Assembly (NCBI GenBank): GCA_022702705.1
Contig: CM040425.1
Span: 2,604,001-2,668,000 of the forward strand
Length of the DNA: 64,000 nucleotides
From: Papilionanthe hookeriana x Papilionanthe teres
Taxonomy: Eukaryota; Streptophyta; Magnoliopsida; Asparagales; Orchidaceae
Direction of reading: 5' to 3'
The position numbers and the translations under genes are program-made. Shown here one piece after another: positions 57,621 to 64,000 of this stretch. The stretch's first letter is position 1, and each line of letters begins with the position of its first letter. The notes beneath the pieces were generated by a model. The model did not search any database, was not told where the DNA came from, and saw only the letters and a list, made by a program, of their open reading frames with translations.

Positions 57621-58664
57621 TACAATAGTTTGAAATATTCGAGGCTATGCTAAAGCCAATGCCTCAAATCGTTTTAAAAACTTGATTCGTACTTACAATT
57701 TTTTTCTTTTTTGGCATTATTGAACTGTTAGTTGATGCTGCTAACAATGACTTTTATTTGAAGAGATTTGGTTCTTTCAAATCTTTTGTTAATTGTAATA
57801 ATAAGATTTGGTTTCTTTGGCGAGATTTTTTGGGTATTTATATTCTTATCAATCATAATCAGCTTTTGCATATTAGGATTCATTATGCTCATGAATCTTT
57901 TCTTTTTTACTTTGGTTTATGCTGGCTGTAATAAGCAGGCTCGTCATGATCTTTGGAATTTAGTCAAGGTTATTACTTCTTCTGATGAAGCTTGGCTTAT
58001 GGGAGTAGATTTTAATATGATCTCCTCTCCATCTGAGAAACGAGGTGGCATTCTTCCAAATTTACATTCATTGACGATTTTAATGATTCTTTAATGTCTG
58101 CTGGTCTTTATGATTTGGGTTTTACTGGTAATTCTTTTACCTGGTATAGAGGTAATACTTTTGAACGGCTTGATCGTTTTGTTGCCAATTCTTTTTGGAT
58201 GGGTTTATTCTCTCAGCATATTGTTCAACATCTTGCTATTGATGCTTCTGATCATGCTCCTATTATTTTAAAGCTTATGAAAACTTCTTCTAGTTATAAG
58301 TATCATTTCAGATTTTTTAACATGTGGACTATGCATGGGGAGTATGACAATTTTTTTCTTGATAACTGGAATATCTCTGAGAAGGGCTCTGCTGGTTTTC
58401 GGTTATGGAGGTTGCAAAAGCATTTTGCTAAAGCATTGAAAAAATGAAATTGGGATTCTTTTTGGAATTTGCATATGAAAATCGATCAGCTTGATTCTAA
58501 TCTTCAGAAACGAGTGTGATTATGCTAATCATCTTATCGATTTGGATGTTATTATTCAGGAATAACAGAAATTGAACGATGCTATTGCTATGGAGGAGAG
58601 TTTCTATGCTCAAAAAGCTGCTAAAATGAATATGCTAGATGGTGATAGAAATACTATTTTTAGT
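57607..58664 (+). pseudogene. LINE ORF2, endonuclease part only
   Basis: Start near 57607-57610, overlapping the end of ORF1. The apurinic-type endonuclease can be followed: N-terminal NIRGYAK with a TGA where Trp is expected (57631-57633), FFGIIEP-like (about 57710), VDFNMISSPSEKRGG (about 58005-58050), GFTGNSFTWYRG, ERLDRFVAN and the final SDHAPI (about 58248). After that only the linker to the RT domain remains (MLDGDRNTIF, about 58630-58660), where element E begins. Frameshifts near 57740, 57890 and 58085; TGA at 58445. No RT domain in the window. Confidence 0.82.
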
Positions 58665-59769
58665 TAATACATAAAATGATGATCCACTGTAATGAAATTT
58701 CATCCTAGAATACCATAACTTTGATTTAGATAAGTACAATAGTAAAATTTTCAAAAAGATATTTGGTTAATTCAAGAAAATTCTGCATAAGTAAGATTAT
58801 CTAGTAATTAAGTCTAAGAGTTTATAGCCTTCTATTCGTTCCACAAATGACTATAGATTGTCCTATTAAGGCACTTAAAATGATTACATGAAAAGAAGTT
58901 TATAAGACCACTATTAGCAAGGATGTTAATCCATATATATAAGTTTAGGAAATTAATTATGTTCTTCCCTTTAGGTAGATTCAAGCGAAACCAATTTTTG
59001 ATTAGACATCTCCTCAAGCTTCTCCTAACATTTCTTTTCTTTTTCTTTTTCTTTTCTTTTCTTTTCTTTTTCTTTTGTTTTTTTACTTTTTTTCTTTCAA
59101 GTGATGATTACTCTATCTGAATAGCCATTTAATGATTTTGAACTTCACCTTTTTCACCTTAAATTTGAAACTTACTACAATCCTTTACCTTATAGGCATT
59201 TCTTTAGCTTAATATTGATTCATCATAGAGTCTCAGTCCTTTTCTATCACATAAAGTTTTAAGATTCTTAATATTTCAAACATAGAGTTTTTCTTATTTG
59301 AATAGTTTACTATAATCTAATTCTCTTATACCAAATATCTTATCCTACAAAATTACTTTTCATTACCAAATATTTTCATTCAATTTTACAAAATACTTAA
59401 ATAAAATCAAAATACGGTAATCAGAAATTGAGTTCTATTACAGGAAATCATGTTAATAATTTTAAAAATAATTTTAAATGAGAATAATTAACATATAATT
59501 CTTTCCCTCCCCCAAACTTAAGTTTTTTAATATCAATACAATTAACATTGGAAGAAAGAAAAGATATAAACATATTACTCATACCTCAATATGTTGGGCT
59601 TTTCATACCTTTGAGTTATAGCAGGATTTTCTTCATAAAGTAGAACAGTAGGCCTAAAATAATTAAGAGCATTTCTATACACAAATATGGGTTAGACATT
59701 TGTAAGGGAAGAAGTTTAAAAACATAAACATAAATTATGCACACAAAGTCCAATGAAAAATAAAAATAA
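58665..59769 (-). other. 3' non-coding region of element E
   Basis: Minus strand: internal polypurine-like tract TAAGTTTGGGGGAGGGAAA (59502-59520), the conserved block at about 59000-59150 and a pyrimidine run (TTTTC repeats on the plus strand, about 59033-59095) that is the AG-rich run of the block. No terminal tract or LTR. Confidence 0.7.
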
Positions 59770-59930
59770 AACTCCCAATCATCTTCTACAGAAGCTCCAC
59801 AATCATCAGGTTCTTAAGGCTGGTATGGATTTTACTCAGGGTAAGTAGAAAATACAATACTAGTGTCTCCCCTGAAAAATCTCATCTGTGCGTCATGATA
59901 AACTATCTCATATTCTCTCCACCGCACTTG

Positions 59931-59935
59931 ATAAT
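59931..59935. repeat. Target site duplication ATAAT, left of solo LTR
   Basis: Identical to 61823-61827. Confidence 0.88.
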
Positions 59936-61822
59936 TGATGCACCAATAATATATACGATTTTTGCTATATGAATTTACTCATTTTTGGTGATATTACACT
60001 TTAAAAGAAAGATATTTTGTATGTTTTTTTCATTTTAGGTACAAGAAATGGTGATTGGAGCAAAAAGAAGCAAAAATGGTGCAATTTGGAGCAGAAATGA
60101 GCAAGAAAGCAAATTTTGGCCTGTCACATTTCGATAACTCTTTCTATGTTTAATCTCTTTTATAATTTTTTAATATTTTTGAATTAGATTACATTTTAAA
60201 GAAATGTTATTTTTATGCTTATTTTGTAGGGCTATCTGTTAGGAATGCAACGTAACTGAAACGGGGCAAATCAAAGCTAAAACAGAGCCAAACGGAGCAA
60301 AATGGTGGAGCTGCGCAGAATGGGCGTCGGCGGCGCCCAAACCGGCGCCGGTGGCGCCAGAAATCCGAGGGCACAATTTTTGGGTGCCGGAAGCGCCCAA
60401 ACATGGCGCCGGCGGTGCCAGGAGCGGTTATTGCCCATATACATTGAGCCTGGACGCTTTTTGGAAGGTTTCTTCATGCACCTCTTGGAAAATTCGTCCC
60501 TACATTATTTTAAATCGAATTTGAAGCCAAAAAGTAGTATAGATGTTAGAGAAGACTTGAAGAATGCTTGGAGATCTTAGAATAAGGTAGAAATGTGGAT
60601 TTTTACCTTTTTGGAGAGATTGGTGAGGGGATTTTGAGAGAATTTATAAGGGAATGTTCTAGCATTGCATGGATCAGCGGAAGTCTTTATGGGAGAGATT
60701 TTTATCTTTCTTTCAAGGAGAAAAATCTAAGTATTGTGTTCTTCATTATCTTATGATTTTGTAAACACTTATTTTGTGGATTTGCTTTGAAATGAGTTTT
60801 TCCGTTGTGTTTTTTTTTGTGTTTTGCGATGTATTTCTCTTACTCTTTCTTCTTCTATGGAAATAGTGTCAAGAGAAGATTATACCATTGTTTCCATTCT
60901 ACTTATCTTTTGCAATGAGTAGGACTCATGCTTAGGATATTGTGATGCTTGTTAAAAGAAGTTTTAATTATAAATGTGATGGTTTCTACTTGCACTTCAT
61001 TTACATTACAAAAAGAGCTCGTTATAGTGTTAAAATTCTTTGTAATTGCATTGACTCGAAATGGCGGTGTAATTCTTAACAAAGTGGAACCACATTTAAT
61101 GTCCGTGATTGAACTACATAGTTCATGGGGATTGAGTGCAAATAAATAGGGAAATATAGTTTCATGGGCGTCGAATTGGAGGTTTCAAGGTGACAGGCTG
61201 AGATCCCCAATTTGGTCCTACAATTTGGTAACTAAAGCTAGGATTAGTCTTCAGGTGAAGGGTAGTGGGAGCTCTGAAGTGAGAGCTATTATTCTCACAG
61301 CCTAACCTTGGATTTAGGGACTAAGCCTAGGATTTGCCAATGTTTTTTTTAGCACTCTAAGAGGGGGTACTCGGAAGAGGGTAAAGAATAGAGTTGCTCC
61401 TATTTGACACATAAAATATTTAATACATCTCATTCCTATACATTATCCAATTCGTTACATGAGAATAGTAGTTTTTATTATCTCAAAATTCACCAAACCA
61501 ATTTCTCCAAAAAGGGTTATCTTTAAAAGTAATATTTGCATTTAGGAGTAGTTATTATCCTTACATATAATTATCTGCATTTCGGAGTAGTTGTTAGAAA
61601 CACCATTTATATCACAATTCCAAACTAAGGCTGTTAGTAGTAGACTAGAATTTGACTAAGGACCACTTACCTAGCTTCCCTGTGTGATTGATAAACAGGA
61701 CTTCATTAGAACCCTATATTACATGATACGATTCATATACTTGCGTTGGATCATTGTGACTTTATAAAAATTATTATATATCTATTGTTCATAAATCCTT
61801 GCATATAAAAAAAGTCTCATCA
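59936..61822 (+). repeat. Solo LTR of the D family, inserted in element E
   Basis: TGATGCACC...AGTCTCATCA, 1887 bp, flanked by perfect ATAAT duplications. GC module at 60321-60425. Matches the D LTR read on its own strand over its length. No internal element sequence remains, so the two LTRs of the original insertion recombined. Confidence 0.93.
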
Positions 61823-61827
61823 ATAAT
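61823..61827. repeat. Target site duplication ATAAT, right of solo LTR
   Basis: Identical to 59931-59935. Confidence 0.88.
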
Positions 61828-62742
61828 CATTATTTATCTTGTTCTTTACTTCTATTCCCTCTACTCTGGTATTCAAATTTTCCAATTGATCCATAACATC
61901 ATGCAGAGTAAGCTCCCTAGATGTAAACGATCTCTCATGACTAGAAGAAAGCTCATCAGCTTCTTACTCCACTTCCATCCTACATGGGCTTCATAAGTTT
62001 TCAGATTCAGTTTAGTAATGGGCTTCAGGAGATGGACTACCTCATCATTATCTTGACTTTCTACACCTGCCTGAATACACAAAGCATGAATCGAGTCGGG
62101 GTGTCCTAGTCCACCTCGTAGTCTCTCCTTTTAAACTCGTCAAAATACTTTTATGAATAATTGTCCCGATACAAGAATTCGGACTCACCTGTCTACAATA
62201 ACCTCGTCGTGATGGATGGTAGGCAAAAGTCTTGCGTAGAAATGAAATAGTGTCGAGCTTTGATGCGAGATTCAAAGTAAAAGGGGAAGTTAACTTTTAG
62301 CCTTTGTTTAACCTTCCATTCCCCTTTTCTGTCAGTCAAAAAGTTCAAAATAGTATCCAATGCTTCATTCGTAATAGGAAAATTTTCATATTCACAAGAA
62401 AAAGGCGTTCTCAACGGATAAAATGGATTAATGCGATCAGGGGTGAATTCAATCATCTGTCCTCTAACCAATATGTATTCACTGTTAGAATAATATAGAT
62501 TTGCATAAAATTCTCTAACAATTCCCAGCATCGCTTCAGCAATGAAATAACATAAAATCTCCTAATGACAATTCGCAATAAGTTCTTCAACTATACCTCC
62601 AGGATTTTCAAAGGCTTTCTCTTGAATACATTTCTTATTGCTAAGAAATGTACTGAAACGCGAATAAGCCTTGAAACTCACAAATTTGTTTTCATCATAA
62701 TCAAAATTTCTCTTCCCCTTTGAAATTCATAGAGCCATTTGT

Positions 62743-62942
62743 CTAAAAATATCAAATTTATCCAAATCAATTTTAAAATTGCAATGTAATGGACTCTAAG
62801 GTAAATTTAAAAAGACAAGAACTCAAAATCCATGAAAAATGTCCAAAGTTTCTTTTAAAAACCTTAAAATTTCTAATCGTCCTAATGTAGGAGATTTTCA
62901 CGGTCAAAATTGAAAAAATTTATGTTAAAGTGTAGCTCTTAC
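62743..62942 (-). other. Predicted leader intron of ORF3b (element E)
   Basis: On the minus strand donor CTTG|GTAAGAGC at 62942 and acceptor ATTTTTAG ending at 62743; 200 bp, the same length and ends as in block A. Confidence 0.52.
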
Positions 62943-62944
62943 CA

Positions 62945-63086
62945 AGAGAAGATGAAATCTGAACTTTTCTGGCCTCGAAATCGCTTCAAATCCAAATGCT
63001 CGTGAGCCCTAGGTGCGAAAATCGGCCTTGGCTGGAGGTATGAGATGATGATTTGGGCAAAAATGGCGGATTCCAGGATTAATTAA
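62945..63086 (-). other. Start of the ORF3b leader in element E, up to the gag joint
   Basis: Matches the exon before the donor in block A at its left end; the GC module found elsewhere is absent. The joint with gag is near TTAATTAATTAAATT. Confidence 0.5.
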
Positions 63087-64000
63087 TTAAATTAGCGATT
63101 TATCCCATTTGATTCTCAATATTACGAATAACAGTGTTTTGATTTTGTAATTGATTACTCAGTTGTAAAATTAATTCTTTTATAGATAAGTTCTTTTGTT
63201 GATTATTAAATCTAGGAGGTTTATAGTTTGAATTTACTTGATTGTTCCAATTTCCGATTGGATGAGATCGATTATTACCCCATTGTTGTTGTGAATTATT
63301 CCGAGCTTAAAATTAGAGTGATTTTTCCATCCAGGTTATAATAATTTGAATAAGGATTATTTTTACTAGCAATAGCTTGTAAAGTTTCAATAATTTCAGA
63401 ATCTTCCATATTAGCAGAATTGTTATGTGATACATTGATAGCAAAATTATCTAATTTCTTAGATATTGCAGCTACTTGTAAAGCTAAGATAGAAAATGCT
63501 TCTTTATCATGAATACTTGCCATTCTTTTAGGATTAATCCTTTCAGAAGGCCATTGAAAATTATTGTTAGCCATTTCTTCAATTAAAGTATAAGCTTCTT
63601 CAAATGATTAGCCATTAAAAAACCTCCAGCAGCAGCATCAATAATTGATTTCAGTGATCCAATAAGTCCGTTATAAAATGTTTGAATAATTAACCAATCA
63701 GGTAAAGCATGATGAGGACATTTTCTTAATAGTTCTTTAAATCTTTCCCAAGTTTCATAAATTGTCTCCCCGTCAAATTGACTAAATGAAGTATTGTCAT
63801 TTCTTAATTTAGCAGTTTTAGAAGGAGGAAAATATTTCACAAGGAATTTTTGTGTCATTTCAGCCCATGTTTTAATAGAACCTATTGCTAATGAGTTCAA
63901 CCACATCTTTGCTTTATCTCTTAAAGAGAAAGGAAAGAGTCTAAGTCTAATAAAGCATCATCGAAACATTGTTATATTTAAAGGTAGCACAAAGTTCTAA
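63087..64000 (-). pseudogene. Gag, C-terminal two thirds (element E)
   Basis: Reads KMWLNSLAIGSIKTWAEM, KYFPPSKTAKLRND, ERFKELLRKCPHHALPDWL, TFYNGLIGSLKSIID (63583-63906), a frame change near 63600, then EMANNNFQWPSERINPKRMA (63296-63574) and the Asn-rich region with NIENQMG. It is closer to B gag than to D gag. The N-terminal part lies beyond the window; the frame is lost at the deletion joint near 63087. Confidence 0.86.

Larger units (their letters stand above)
59770..62730 (-). pseudogene. ORF3b of element E, split by a solo LTR
   Basis: ATG at 62730 (minus), 13 bases after the predicted intron. N-terminal part: KRNFDYDENKFVSFKAYS, ENPGGIVEELI, MLGIVREFYANLYYS, YILVRGQMIEFTPDRIN (about 62425-62475), ILNFLTDRKGEW, then a frame change near 62200 and HALCIQAGVE. 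At 61823 the frame meets the solo LTR; the C-terminal EYEIVYHDAQMRFFRGDT lies at about 59860-59915. A TAG near 62560 interrupts the start region. Same family as the other ORF3b copies. Confidence 0.72.
58665..64000 (-). mobile_element. Element E: internally deleted Athila-like element, minus strand
   Basis: From right to left: gag (enters at the window edge), a joint near 63087, the ORF3b leader with intron, ORF3b, 3' non-coding region, and an end near 58664 without terminal polypurine tract or 3' LTR. Protease, RT, RNase H, integrase and ORF3a are missing. A solo LTR of the D family sits inside ORF3b. The left end adjoins a LINE ORF2 remnant; E was either inserted in the LINE and truncated, or joined by a later deletion. 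Confidence 0.8.

Noticed and set aside
58923..59120. Phe-rich open frame resembling a membrane segment
   Set aside because: It is the TTTTC pyrimidine run, the reverse of the AG-rich run in element E's 3' block.
1..64000. CRISPR array or bacterial operon
   Set aside because: No regularly spaced identical repeats with unique spacers, no bacterial gene order or ribosome sites.

Overview
The window reads as nuclear, repeat-rich DNA of a flowering plant. No ordinary host gene can be supported. Nearly everything recognisable is a decayed transposable element: Ty3/gypsy (Metaviridae) LTR retrotransposons of the Athila type, nested in each other, plus a Tat-like gag remnant, one L1-type LINE, one MULE transposase pseudogene, a cluster of short MITE-like repeats and simple repeats. 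Evidence for a plant: primer-binding sites complementary to tRNA-Asp, the Athila order gag-protease-RT-RNase H-integrase followed by extra ORFs, the post-pol motif around GTTAAACCAAGCGCT / TGGGAGGCAACCC, plant-type LINE ORF1 (DUF4283-like plus CCHC) and mudrA-like residues. The genus cannot be told.

Layout. (1) 1-12818, + strand: block A, the 3' part of an Athila-like element (integrase, two post-pol ORFs called here ORF3a and ORF3b, LTR1), continuing directly into a second deleted copy (part of ORF3a, ORF3b, LTR2) that shares LTR1. (2) 12819-14272: part of a minus-strand LTR of the D family, apparently the target into which A inserted. (3) 14273-17081: unassigned DNA, three ~50-bp tandem repeats, then a minus-strand Tat-like gag fragment. 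(4) 17087-30373: element B, complete from LTR to LTR with a perfect 5-bp target duplication. (5) 30379-30511: more of the same Tat-like gag. (6) 30517-43252: element C, related to B, inserted in that gag too. (7) 43258-49010: third gag piece, then minus-strand element D, which has gag and protease but a charged 275-codon ORF in place of RT, RNase H and integrase. (8) 49011-56172: DNA with a minisatellite, a repeat cluster, an AT microsatellite and a MULE transposase pseudogene. (9) 56173-58664: LINE with ORF1 and the endonuclease part of ORF2, cut off by element E. (10) 58665-64000: minus-strand element E, internally deleted from gag to the ORF3b leader, with ORF3b split by a plus-strand solo LTR (59936-61822, TSD ATAAT).

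How the parts relate. A, D, E and the solo LTR share one LTR/GC-module style (GCGCCGCCGGCGCC); B and C share another (TGGCGCCTAGGCGCCA). All share the post-pol motif or ORF3 region, and the 3' ends share a conserved untranslated block and two polypurine-like tracts. Comparing the five ORF3b copies shows a probable ~192-200-bp intron just before the ORF3b start, and GGCGCC palindromic modules at equivalent places in the LTR, before ORF3a and before ORF3b. These shared non-coding features, and the pol-less element D, are the least ordinary parts of the window. Every protein gene is broken by stops or frameshifts; no copy looks capable of moving on its own. Alignments were made by eye, so percentages and exact breakpoints are approximate.
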